Counted from the first letter of the stretch, positions 1 through 7,166 are shown. The stretch: DNA of 7,898 bases from Bacteroidales bacterium (GCA_017551405.1 JAFZLP010000075.1:1-7898), one strand, 5' to 3'. Made by a program: numbers and translations. The notes: generated by a model from the letters alone, not told the origin.

Positions 1-151
1 CATGAACCCCGCCAACAGGCGCCTGCGCAAGATCACCATCGACAACGCCATCCAGGCCGAGCGCACCTTCAGCATGCTCATGGGCGACGACGTCCCGCCG
101 CGCAGGCAGTTCATCGAAGAGAACGCACATTACGCCAACATCGACGCATGA
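1..151 (+). CDS. gyrB: DNA gyrase subunit B, C-terminal end (partial)
   Basis: This is the last 49 codons of an open frame that enters from the left edge and ends at TGA 149-151. The visible residues carry the GyrB C-terminal signature: a segment reading RTFSMLMGDDVPPRRQFIE, followed by ENAHYANIDA at the C-terminus. In the family this is the end of the Toprim/C-terminal region, which contacts GyrA in the A2B2 ATP-driven DNA supercoiling enzyme. ParE/TopoIV B subunits share the LMGD-x-VxPRRxFIE motif, but the ENAHYxxxD tail favours GyrB. The ATPase, transducer and Toprim catalytic residues lie outside the window. The stop codon overlaps the next start as ATGA, so the downstream phosphodiesterase gene is probably translationally coupled to it. 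Confidence 0.88.
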   Translation, partial: MNPANRRLRKITIDNAIQAERTFSMLMGDDVPPRRQFIEENAHYANIDA

Positions 152-2181
152 CACGCAACAGATTACTTCAGATCGCCCTCCCGCTTGCAGTCCTCTTCGT
201 ACTGCTGGTGCTGGTCATGCCTCGTAACGCCAAGCTCGGCTACGATTACCGCAAGGGCCAGCCATGGAAGTACGAGACGCTGATAGCTCCCTTCGATTTC
301 CCCATTCTCAAGACGGACGAAGAGATCCTCGACGAGCTGGCCGGCCGTTCCACCCCCACCGTCCCTTATTACCGCTATTCCGCAGAGATAGAGAACAAGA
401 ACCTGCGGGCGGTGGAAGGGCTCGACCTGCCCGGCTCCGAGGGCCTGCGCAGCTCCATTGTTGCCGCCATGAACGACATCTTCGAGAAGGGCGTGGTAGG
501 GGACGACGGTGTCGTTTCCGTCGAGGGGGCCGATGCATCCGAAATAATCTACGTGCAGAGGGGCAAGCGCGCCACGTCGCGCCCGGCCACCGAGGTGTAC
601 AAGCTCTCGGATGCCCGCCTGGCCCTTCTGGCTTCAGTTTCCAACGCCAATCCCGGAGTGAACGTCGATTCCCTGCTCCGCAGCAACGGAATTTACGATT
701 TCATCACCCCGAACCTCATTTACGACCGCCAGATCAGCGAGCTGGTCCAGGCCGAAACCTCGAAAACGGTGTCTCCGACCATCGGTTTCGTGAGCGCCGG
801 ACAGCTGATTGTGTCCCGCGGGGAGATAGTCACTCCCGAGATCGAGCAGATGCTCGATTCATACAAGAAGGAATACGAGAACAACATGGGCTCCACGGGC
901 CCGGAATTCCTGTACTGGATGGGCAACATAATCCTTGCCCTCGCCCTTGTCGCCCTGCTGTTCCTCGCCATCCTGTTCTCGGACCGCGAGCTCTTCAGGA
1001 ACAGGAGTTCCTATGTCTATCTGGTGCTCATCGCAACCGTGACCATGCTCGCCGCCATAGTCGTCCCGAGGGTCGAGAGCGGCCTCATCTACATGGTGCC
1101 GTTCACGCTCTGCGTGCTGCTGCTCAAGCCCTTCTTCGACGACTCCCTCATCTACATGGTATACACCGTGGCGCTTCTGCCGCTGCTGCTGTACTCCGAG
1201 TCGGCGGTGGTGGTCTTCAGCATCTTCCTCGTCGCCGGAATCGTATCCATCTACACCTTCCGCCACTTCAACAAGGGCTGGCTCCAGTTCGTGAACGCCA
1301 TCATAGTCTATGCGGTCATGATGCTGGTGTACATGGGCTTCCGCCTGACCGACGTCACCGGCGGGGGAATGCTGCGCATCTCGGTGTACCTCTTCGCAGC
1401 CGCAATGCTGCCGGTGGCCGGATATCCGCTTACCTACCTGTTCGAGCGCATCTTCAACCTGGTGTCTCCCTTCAGGCTCACAGAGCTTGCCGACACCTCC
1501 AACGTGGTGCTCCAGGAACTCGAAACCAAGGCTCCCGGCACCTTCCAGCATTCGCTGCAGGTCATGAACATGGCCGATGCCTGCGCCCGCGCCATCGGAG
1601 CGGACGTGCAGCTGGTCCGCGTGGGTGCCCTTTACCACGACATTGGCAAGATACAGAATCCGCTCTGCTTCGTGGAGAACGAGTCGCTCGTGAAGAATTC
1701 CGCGCCCAGGTATCACGCCGGCCTTTCCGCCCTGCAGAGCGCCCAGGATGTCATCAGGCACGTCCAGGACGGTGTGGAGCTCGCGGAAAAGCACCATCTT
1801 CCCGGAGTAGTCATAGATTTCATCAGGACCCATCAGGGAACCACCCATACAGGCTATTTCTATACCCAGTACATCAATGACGGCGGCGATCCCGCAAACG
1901 CTCCGGAATTCCAGTATCCCGGCCCGCGCCCGCGTACCCGCGAACAGGTCATCCTCATGCTCTGCGACAGCATCGAGGCGGCTTCCCGTACCCTCAAGGA
2001 GTATTCTCCGCAGGCCTTCGACGAATTCGTGGAAAGGATAGTCGAAGCCAAGACCGAGGACGGGCAGTTCGACAATGCGGAAATCACCATCAAGGACATG
2101 GGCAAGATAAAGGACGTGCTCAAGAACTACCTTTCGCAGATGTATCACGAACGGATAGCATACCCCAACAGAAAGAAATAA
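148..2181 (+). CDS. pgpH: 7TM-HD family (PgpH/YqfF-like) membrane HD phosphohydrolase, probable c-di-AMP phosphodiesterase
   Basis: The 677-residue protein has the full 7TM-HD architecture. An N-terminal membrane anchor (about 7-24) is followed by an extracytoplasmic 7TMR-HDED-like domain (about 25-254). Seven hydrophobic segments lie between about 256 and 432, and a cytoplasmic HD hydrolase domain runs from about 445 to 665. Likely metal ligands are H468 (TFQHSL), the HDIG motif H497-G500, H538 (RHVQDG), H562 (RTHQGT) and D607 (CDSIEAA). In Listeria PgpH this domain hydrolyses cyclic di-AMP to pApA; that activity is inferred here from family membership. The position after H562 is Q563, whereas relatives commonly have a second histidine there (HHGT). 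The start ATG overlaps the gyrB stop (ATGA), and the stop is 14 bases before tig, so it sits inside the gyrB-tig-clpP-clpX block. A long +3-frame open stretch inside it is a codon-bias shadow. Confidence 0.9.
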   Translation: MTRNRLLQIALPLAVLFVLLVLVMPRNAKLGYDYRKGQPWKYETLIAPFDFPILKTDEEILDELAGRSTPTVPYYRYSAEIENKNLRAVEGLDLPGSEGLRSSIVAAMNDIFEKGVVGDDGVVSVEGADASEIIYVQRGKRATSRPATEVYKLSDARLALLASVSNANPGVNVDSLLRSNGIYDFITPNLIYDRQISELVQAETSKTVSPTIGFVSAGQLIVSRGEIVTPEIEQMLDSYKKEYENNMGSTGPEFLYWMGNIILALALVALLFLAILFSDRELFRNRSSYVYLVLIATVTMLAAIVVPRVESGLIYMVPFTLCVLLLKPFFDDSLIYMVYTVALLPLLLYSESAVVVFSIFLVAGIVSIYTFRHFNKGWLQFVNAIIVYAVMMLVYMGFRLTDVTGGGMLRISVYLFAAAMLPVAGYPLTYLFERIFNLVSPFRLTELADTSNVVLQELETKAPGTFQHSLQVMNMADACARAIGADVQLVRVGALYHDIGKIQNPLCFVENESLVKNSAPRYHAGLSALQSAQDVIRHVQDGVELAEKHHLPGVVIDFIRTHQGTTHTGYFYTQYINDGGDPANAPEFQYPGPRPRTREQVILMLCDSIEAASRTLKEYSPQAFDEFVERIVEAKTEDGQFDNAEITIKDMGKIKDVLKNYLSQMYHERIAYPNRKK

Positions 2182-2195
2182 CAAATACACATAAA

Positions 2196-3188
2196 ATGAA
2201 GACAAAAAAGAAAAAGATTGACGACCTGAACCTCGAGCTCACGCTCACGGTGGAGAAGGATGATTATTCGGAGATTGAACGCAAGAAACTCGCGGAGCGC
2301 AGGCGCACGGCCGACCTAAAGGGCTTCCGCAAGGGAATGGTGCCCGAGGGCATGATCCGCCGCATCTACGGCGAGCAGGCCCTTGTTGAATCGGTCAACC
2401 AGGTCATTTCCAAGGGATTGGAAGACTTTATCGAAGCAGAGAAGCTGCATGTCCTGGGCGAGCCCCTCGGCAGCGAGAAGCAGCCCGAAGTGGAATGGAA
2501 AGACGGCAACGATTTCACCTTCATCTTCGACATCGCCGTATATCCCGAAATAAAGGTGAGCGCCGGCAAGGAAGACGAGATTCCCCAGTACAACATTTCC
2601 GTATCCGTCAAGGAAAAGAAGGAAATGGTGGAGAACCTCAAGAAATACTACGCCGAGAAGAAGGACGCAAAGAAGACCGACGAAGATATCGACAAGGAGG
2701 TCACTGAGCGCCTCAAATCGCAGTATAAGAGCGAATCCGACTGGAGGCTCGGTGCCGACATCCGCAAGCACTTCGTGGACAAGGCCGACGTCAAGCTCCC
2801 CGAGGCCTTCCTCAAGCGCTGGCTCCAGGCCACCAACGAGAAGGTCAAGCCCGAAGACCTCGAAAAGGAATTCCCCGGCTTCCTGGCTGATTTCCGCTGG
2901 CAGCTCGTCCGCAGCGAATTCATGAAGAGCTTCGGTTTCAAGATCGAGAAGGCCGACCTTGAAGAGGCCGCCAAGGCATACGTAACCTATCAGTATGCGA
3001 TGTACGGCATGGGCAATGTCCCCGAGGACATCATCGCCGGCAGCGTCAAGCAGATGCTTGAAGACCGCGGCCAGATCGACCGTCTCGCCGAACAGGTGGA
3101 AGACAGGAAGGTGATGGAGAAACTCAGGGAACTCGTCACCCTTACCCCCAAGAAGATCACCTCGGAGAAATTCCGCGAACTCAGGTAA
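2196..3188 (+). CDS. tig: Trigger factor, short form lacking the PPIase domain
   Basis: This is a ribosome-associated chaperone that meets nascent chains at the exit tunnel. The N-terminal ribosome-binding domain is present (about 1-120), with the docking signature GFRKGMVP at residues 43-50 and the following EGMIRRIYG helix, in the form typical of Bacteroidetes. The C-terminal substrate-cradling helical domain is also present (about 165-330; for example ADVKLPEAFLKRWL at 197-210, and PEDIIAGSVKQML at 276-288). Only a short charged, lysine-rich linker (about 138-170) lies between them, where family members normally carry an FKBP-like peptidyl-prolyl isomerase domain of roughly 90-100 residues. 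The total of 330 aa compares with about 430-450 usually. No frame disruption is visible, so this looks like a clean in-frame domain loss. ATG 2196 follows an A-rich leader without a Shine-Dalgarno sequence. It is followed after 3 bases by clpP. Confidence 0.93.
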   Translation: MKTKKKKIDDLNLELTLTVEKDDYSEIERKKLAERRRTADLKGFRKGMVPEGMIRRIYGEQALVESVNQVISKGLEDFIEAEKLHVLGEPLGSEKQPEVEWKDGNDFTFIFDIAVYPEIKVSAGKEDEIPQYNISVSVKEKKEMVENLKKYYAEKKDAKKTDEDIDKEVTERLKSQYKSESDWRLGADIRKHFVDKADVKLPEAFLKRWLQATNEKVKPEDLEKEFPGFLADFRWQLVRSEFMKSFGFKIEKADLEEAAKAYVTYQYAMYGMGNVPEDIIAGSVKQMLEDRGQIDRLAEQVEDRKVMEKLRELVTLTPKKITSEKFRELR

Positions 3189-3191
3189 TCC

Positions 3192-3851
3192 ATGACAGAT
3201 TTCGAAAAATTCGCCGCATCGGCGGGGGTCAACTCCAACACCCTCCGCCGCTATGCCGACTACGTCAATCCCACCATCATCGAGGAGCGCAAGCTCAACG
3301 TGCTCGGGATGGACGTATTCAGCAGGCTCATGATGGACCGCATCATCTTCCTCGGAGCTCCCATCGACGACGACGTGGCCAATATAGTGCAGGCTCAGCT
3401 GCTGTATCTCGCATCCTCCGACCAGGCGGATATCTCCCTCTATATCAATACTCCCGGCGGCAGCGTTTCGGCGGGTCTCGGCATCTACGACACCATGCAG
3501 CTCATAGAGCCGGCGGTGTCCACCATCTGCACGGGCATAGCCGCCTCCATGGGCAGCGTGCTCCTGTGCGCCGGTGAAAAGGGGAAGCGTCACGCCCTGC
3601 CGCATTCCAGGGTGCTGATACATCAGCCGCTGGGCGGCGCCAAAGGGCAGGCTTCCGATATCCTCATCGCGGCGAAGGAGATCGAGAAATACCGCACCGA
3701 GCTCTACGAAATCATCTCGGCCCACAGCGGCCAGCCCTTCAAAAAGGTGTTCAAGGACGCCGACAGGGACTATTGGATGACCGCCGCCGAAGCCGTGGAA
3801 TACGGCATGGTGGACAGCATCCTGAAAAAACGCGTAAAAGATGGAAAATAA
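3192..3851 (+). CDS. clpP: ATP-dependent Clp protease proteolytic subunit ClpP
   Basis: This is the serine peptidase that forms the tetradecameric degradation chamber capped by ClpX. The 219 residues match the family length. The catalytic triad is intact: S119 in GIAASMGS, H144 in [10 protein letters not shown] and D193 in DRDYWM, with the same Ser-His (25) and His-Asp (49) spacing as E. coli ClpP. The oxyanion-loop sequence NTPGGSV (86-92) and the handle region [15 protein letters not shown] (150-164) are also present. The N-terminal 35 or so residues contain the NPTIIEER segment seen in Bacteroidetes ClpP and may include a short self-processed propeptide. The start lies 3 bases after the tig stop, and the last 11 bases overlap the clpX start, so the two are expected to be co-translated. 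Confidence 0.97.
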   Translation: MTDFEKFAASAGVNSNTLRRYADYVNPTIIEERKLNVLGMDVFSRLMMDRIIFLGAPIDDDVANIVQAQLLYLASSDQADISLYINTPGGSVSAGLGIYDTMQLIEPAVSTICTGIAASMGSVLLCAGEKGKRHALPHSRVLIHQPLGGAKGQASDILIAAKEIEKYRTELYEIISAHSGQPFKKVFKDADRDYWMTAAEAVEYGMVDSILKKRVKDGK

Positions 3852-4908
3852 ATCCTCGGAAGCCCTTAACGTCCCCAAGCCAAAGCAGATAAAGGCCTTC
3901 CTCGACCAGTATGTGATCGGCCAGGACAGAGCCAAGAAGATTCTCTCCGTAGCGGTCTACAACCACTACAAGCGCATCATCAACAACGTGCTCCAGGGGA
4001 CCTCCGACGGCGTGGAGCTGGAGAAGAGCAACATCCTTCTGGTCGGTCCTACCGGTACGGGTAAAACCTTGCTGGCCAAGACTATAGCAAGAATGCTGTA
4101 CGTGCCGTTCACCATCGTGGACGCCACAGTCCTCACCCAGGCAGGCTATGTGGGCGAAGACGTCGAGAGCATCCTTTCGCGCCTGCTCCAGGAGACCGAC
4201 TACGACCCGGCGCGCGCCGAGATGGGAATAGTCTTCATCGACGAGATAGACAAGATCGCCCGCAAGAGCGACAATCCCTCCATCACCCGCGACGTTTCGG
4301 GCGAGGGGGTCCAGCAGGCCCTCCTCAAGCTGCTCGAGGGTTCCGTCATCAACGTGCCGCCTTATGGCGGGCGCAAGCACCCGGAGCAGCAGTTCATCCA
4401 GGTGAACACCCAGAACATACTGTTCATCTGCGGCGGTTCCTTCGAGGGAATCGAGCGCAGCATCGCCTCCCGCCTGAACACCCAGGTAATCGGTTTCGGG
4501 GCGAACGAAAGGCAAAATATAGACAAGGACAACCTGCTTCAGTACGTCGAGTCCCAGGACCTCAAGAAATACGGCCTGATCCCCGAAATCGTAGGGCGCC
4601 TTCCGGTCGTCACGTATCTGGACGAACTCGACAGGGACGCCCTCAAGCGTATCCTCCTGGAACCGAAGAACGCCATCATGAAGCAGTATGCGAAGCTGTT
4701 CGAGCTCGACGGCATAAAGCTGGACGTCGAGGACGGGGTCTACGACCTCATAGTGGACACCGCCCTGGAGAAGAAGCTCGGCGCCCGCGGACTCAGGTCC
4801 ATCTGTGAGCAGATAATGACCGACGCAATGTTCGAGGCGCCGTCCCGCCGGAGCAAGACTTTCCGTCTTACCGTCGACTATGCGGAACAGCGCCTCGGTA
4901 GGGTTTAG
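3841..4908 (+). CDS. clpX: Clp protease ATP-binding subunit ClpX lacking the N-terminal zinc-binding domain
   Basis: This is the AAA+ hexameric unfoldase that feeds proteins into ClpP. The AAA+ core is complete: Walker A GPTGTGKT (69-76), pore-1 loop GYVG (102-105), Walker B IVFIDE (130-135), RKH pore loop (178-180), ClpP-docking IGF loop (217-219), arginine finger R253 (VGRLPVV) and sensor-2 R316 (GARGLR). The finger-to-sensor spacing (63) equals that of E. coli. What is missing is the four-cysteine zinc-binding domain, normally the first 60 or so residues. The protein has 355 residues instead of about 410-425 and begins only ten residues before the conserved [18 protein letters not shown] segment. 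An in-frame TAA at 3835-3837, one codon before this ATG, excludes a longer upstream start. The gene overlaps clpP by 11 bases and ends 6 bases from the convergent threonine dehydrogenase gene. Confidence 0.96.
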   Translation: MENKSSEALNVPKPKQIKAFLDQYVIGQDRAKKILSVAVYNHYKRIINNVLQGTSDGVELEKSNILLVGPTGTGKTLLAKTIARMLYVPFTIVDATVLTQAGYVGEDVESILSRLLQETDYDPARAEMGIVFIDEIDKIARKSDNPSITRDVSGEGVQQALLKLLEGSVINVPPYGGRKHPEQQFIQVNTQNILFICGGSFEGIERSIASRLNTQVIGFGANERQNIDKDNLLQYVESQDLKKYGLIPEIVGRLPVVTYLDELDRDALKRILLEPKNAIMKQYAKLFELDGIKLDVEDGVYDLIVDTALEKKLGARGLRSICEQIMTDAMFEAPSRRSKTFRLTVDYAEQRLGRV

Positions 4909-4914
4909 GCAGTA

Positions 4915-5871
4915 TTATTCTACTCCCAGCTTGATTTTGAGGTTCTTGATCATGTCGGCCGACATGCCGGCGAGGCCGTAGTGCGGGGACCATCCCCATT
5001 CCTTGCGGGCGCAGCTGTCGTCCATCTTGTCGGGCCAGCTGTCGGCAATTGCCTGGCGGACCGGATCCACTTCATAGCGCATCTTGAAATCGGGATATGT
5101 CTTGCATATCTCGGCATAGACATGCTCGGGCGCGAAGCTCATGCTGGCTATGTTGAAGGAGTTGCGGTGGACCAGCTTTGAAGGATCGGCCTCCATGATG
5201 TCGACCGCTGCCTTGAGGGCGTCGGGCATGTACATCATGTCCATGAAAGTGCCCTTTGCGATGGGGCAGACGAACTCTTCGCCCTTGACGGCCGCGTAGT
5301 AGATTTCGACGGCATAGTCGGTGGTGCCGCCGCCCGGCAGGGTAGTGTAGGAGATGAGGCCGGGGAAGCGCACCGAACGGGTGTCGACGCCGTATTTATG
5401 GAAGTAATAGTCGGAAAGGAGTTCGGTGGCCACCTTGGTTACGCCGTACATGCTGGTAGGCCTCTGGATGGTGTCCTGGGGGGTGTTGTCGTGGGGCGTG
5501 CTGGGGCCGAAGCTGCCGATTGAACTGGGAGTGAATACGGCGCAGCCGTTCTCGCGTGCGACTTCGAGCACATTGATGAGGCCGTTAAGGCCTATGTCCC
5601 AGGCCATCAGGGGCTTTCTTTCTGCCACGGCGGAAAGGAGGGCGGCGAGATTGTAGATCGTATCGATCCGGTACTTCTTGACCACTTCGGCTATCTGCTT
5701 GCCGTCCAGCACGTTGACAACTTCTGCCGGGCCGCTTTCCAGGAGTTCGCCTTTGGGTTCTGCACCGGGAATGTATCCGGCCACTATGGAGCCGTCATAC
5801 GTATTCCTGAGTTTCATTGTAAGCTCGGAGCCAATCTGGCCCGTTGAGCCGATTACAAGAACGTTTTTCAT
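4915..5871 (-). CDS. tdh: L-threonine 3-dehydrogenase, SDR (epimerase-like) type
   Basis: The predicted reaction is L-threonine + NAD+ to 2-amino-3-ketobutyrate + NADH, the first step of threonine-to-glycine catabolism in the cytoplasm. The 318-residue protein has an N-terminal Rossmann motif, GSTGQIG (8-14), and the extended-SDR catalytic residues: serines 116/117 in TPSSIGSFGP, and Y142 with K146 in MYGVTK. A stretch characteristic of SDR-type threonine dehydrogenases follows (RFPGLISYTTLPGGGTTDYA, 168-187), which separates it from generic UDP-sugar epimerases. It is unrelated in fold to the zinc-dependent E. coli Tdh. The functional call is strengthened by the divergent kbl gene, which encodes the next enzyme in the pathway. 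The start codon ATG (5871-5869) precedes the Rossmann strand by the expected distance. The 3' end faces clpX with only 6 bases between the stops. Confidence 0.9.
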   Translation of the reverse strand: MKNVLVIGSTGQIGSELTMKLRNTYDGSIVAGYIPGAEPKGELLESGPAEVVNVLDGKQIAEVVKKYRIDTIYNLAALLSAVAERKPLMAWDIGLNGLINVLEVARENGCAVFTPSSIGSFGPSTPHDNTPQDTIQRPTSMYGVTKVATELLSDYYFHKYGVDTRSVRFPGLISYTTLPGGGTTDYAVEIYYAAVKGEEFVCPIAKGTFMDMMYMPDALKAAVDIMEADPSKLVHRNSFNIASMSFAPEHVYAEICKTYPDFKMRYEVDPVRQAIADSWPDKMDDSCARKEWGWSPHYGLAGMSADMIKNLKIKLGVE

Positions 5872-5918
5872 TTCGCCTGCAAAATGTTTGGAATGTCGGT
5901 TTATTATCAGTTGTAGTG

Positions 5919-5949
5919 TTTCAATTGTTCAGCAAATTTACTAAATTTG
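5919..5949 (+). promoter_or_regulatory. Predicted Bacteroidetes-type promoter for kbl
   Basis: TAAATTTG at 5942-5949 is an exact match to the Bacteroidetes housekeeping sigma -7 consensus TAnnTTTG. TTTC at 5919-5922 lies 19 bases upstream and matches three of four bases of the -33 TTTG element. Transcription would begin about 5-10 bases after 5949, giving a leader of roughly 20 bases before the kbl ATG at 5976. This is prediction from motif only. Confidence 0.62.
5933..5949. repeat. Perfect 17-base palindrome at the centre of the tdh-kbl divergent promoter
   Basis: CAAATTTA-C-TAAATTTG has perfect 8-base inverted arms about one central base (5941). Each arm coincides exactly with one of the outward-facing -7 boxes. 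The symmetry may arise simply from two back-to-back -7 elements, or it may also serve as a dimeric regulator's operator; the sequence cannot decide. Confidence 0.8.
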
Positions 5950-5963
5950 TGACAAAACTAAAA
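5933..5963 (-). promoter_or_regulatory. Predicted Bacteroidetes-type promoter for tdh
   Basis: On the minus strand, 5940-5933 also reads TAAATTTG, an exact -7 box, with TTTT at 5963-5960 as a three-of-four -33 element after a 19-base spacer. Both elements mirror the plus-strand promoter about base 5941. The expected leader to the tdh ATG is about 50 bases. A second possible minus-strand -7 box, TAGTTTTG, lies at 5960-5953 but has no -33 partner at a suitable distance. Confidence 0.58.
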
Positions 5964-5975
5964 CTAATTCTTAAA

Positions 5976-7166
5976 ATGTACGGAAAATTCAAAGAATATC
6001 TCCAGGGTGAACTCAAGTCCATCGAGGAAGCCGGTCTTTACAAACACGAGCGTACCATCTGCTCTCCGCAAGGCGCCGAAATAACCCTTGCCGACGGCAG
6101 CAAGGCGCTCAACTTCTGCGCCAACAACTATCTCGGCCTTTCCGACAATCCGCGCCTCATCGCGGCTGCCAAGAAGGCCATGGACGAGCGCGGCTTCGGC
6201 ATGAGCAGCGTCCGCTTCATCTGCGGCAAGTGCGATCTCCACGAAGAGCTTGAAAAGGCCGTCAGCAGGTATTTCCACACCGAGGACACCATCCTCTACG
6301 CCGCCTGCTTCGACGCCAACGGCGGCGTATTCGAGCCGCTCCTCACCAAAGACGACGCCATTATTTCCGACGCCCTTAACCACGCCTCCATCATCGACGG
6401 CGTAAGGCTTTGCAAGGCCGTGCGTTATCGCTACAACAACGCCGACATGGCAGACCTCGAGGAAAAGCTCAAGGAAGCCCAGGCGCAGCGTTTCCGCATC
6501 ATCTGCACCGACGGTGTCTTCAGCATGGACGGCAACGTCGCCCCCATGGACAAGATATGCGACCTGGCCGAAAAGTACGACGCCCTCGTAATGGTGGATG
6601 AAAGCCATTCCGCCGGTGTCGTAGGTCCCACCGGCCACGGCGTGGCCGAGCAGTTCGGGCTCTACGGCCGCATCGACATCCACACCGGCACGCTGGGCAA
6701 GAGCTTCGGAGGCGCAGTCGGCGGGTTCACCACCGGCCGCAAGGAGATAATCGACATGCTCCGTCAGCGCAGCCGCCCGTATCTCTTCTCCAACTCGCTG
6801 CCGCCCATGATCTGCGCAGCAGGCATCGAGATGTTCAAGATGATGGAGGAAAGCAGCGAACTGCATGACCGCCAGCAGGAGAACGTCGCCTACTTCCGCG
6901 ACAAGATGACGGCCGCCGGCTTCGACATCCATCCCACTCAGAGCGCCATCTGCGCCGTGATGCTGTACGATCCCATCCTGGCGGGCAAATTCGCCAAGGC
7001 CATGGCAAAGGAGAACATCTTCGTCACCTCCTTCACCTATCCCGTGGTGCCCAAGGGCCTCGACCGCATCCGCGTGCAGCTCTCGGCCGCCCACACCCGT
7101 CCCCAGCTCGACAAGGCCATCGCGGCCTTCATCAAGGTCGGAAAGGAACTCGGCGTGCTGAAATAG
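5976..7166 (+). CDS. kbl: Glycine C-acetyltransferase (2-amino-3-ketobutyrate CoA ligase)
   Basis: This is a PLP-dependent alpha-oxoamine synthase that cleaves 2-amino-3-ketobutyrate with CoA to glycine and acetyl-CoA. The chosen ATG gives 396 residues, close to E. coli Kbl (398). The frame stays open upstream to 5844, but that extension would run through the promoter and into the divergent tdh start, while MYGKFKEYL is the usual Bacteroidetes N-terminus. The fold-type I residues are present: K242 in GTLGKSFGG (Schiff-base lysine), D208 and H211 in VDESHSAG, and H136 in LNHASIID. The segment after RFICG reads KCDLHEE (84-90), where relatives usually have TQD-x-HKE. Its partner gene tdh is divergently transcribed from a shared promoter region. 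A hairpin terminator lies 62 bases after the stop. Confidence 0.96.
   Translation: MYGKFKEYLQGELKSIEEAGLYKHERTICSPQGAEITLADGSKALNFCANNYLGLSDNPRLIAAAKKAMDERGFGMSSVRFICGKCDLHEELEKAVSRYFHTEDTILYAACFDANGGVFEPLLTKDDAIISDALNHASIIDGVRLCKAVRYRYNNADMADLEEKLKEAQAQRFRIICTDGVFSMDGNVAPMDKICDLAEKYDALVMVDESHSAGVVGPTGHGVAEQFGLYGRIDIHTGTLGKSFGGAVGGFTTGRKEIIDMLRQRSRPYLFSNSLPPMICAAGIEMFKMMEESSELHDRQQENVAYFRDKMTAAGFDIHPTQSAICAVMLYDPILAGKFAKAMAKENIFVTSFTYPVVPKGLDRIRVQLSAAHTRPQLDKAIAAFIKVGKELGVLK

Noticed and set aside
264..1880. 538-codon plus-strand open frame in another frame within pgpH
   Set aside because: The Arg/Pro/His-rich translation is typical of a shifted frame in GC-rich DNA, while the overlapping frame has intact HDIG and membrane segments.
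859..2205. 448-codon minus-strand open frame opposite the HD phosphodiesterase gene
   Set aside because: The translation is His/Glu/Val-rich low-information sequence opposite a well-supported coding frame; it is a codon-bias shadow.
2316..3935. 539-codon minus-strand open frame spanning tig, clpP and the start of clpX
   Set aside because: It is antisense to three clearly recognisable genes. Its Leu/Val/Gly/Asp-rich translation has no recognisable domain and reflects GC-biased third positions of the real frames.
5844..5975. N-terminal extension of Kbl by 44 codons
   Set aside because: It would start inside the divergent tdh gene and cross the AT-rich promoter region. The ATG at 5976 gives the normal family N-terminus and length.
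5964..7094. 376-codon minus-strand open frame opposite kbl
   Set aside because: Shadow of kbl: no recognisable motif, and it would overlap the promoter region and an unambiguous PLP enzyme gene.
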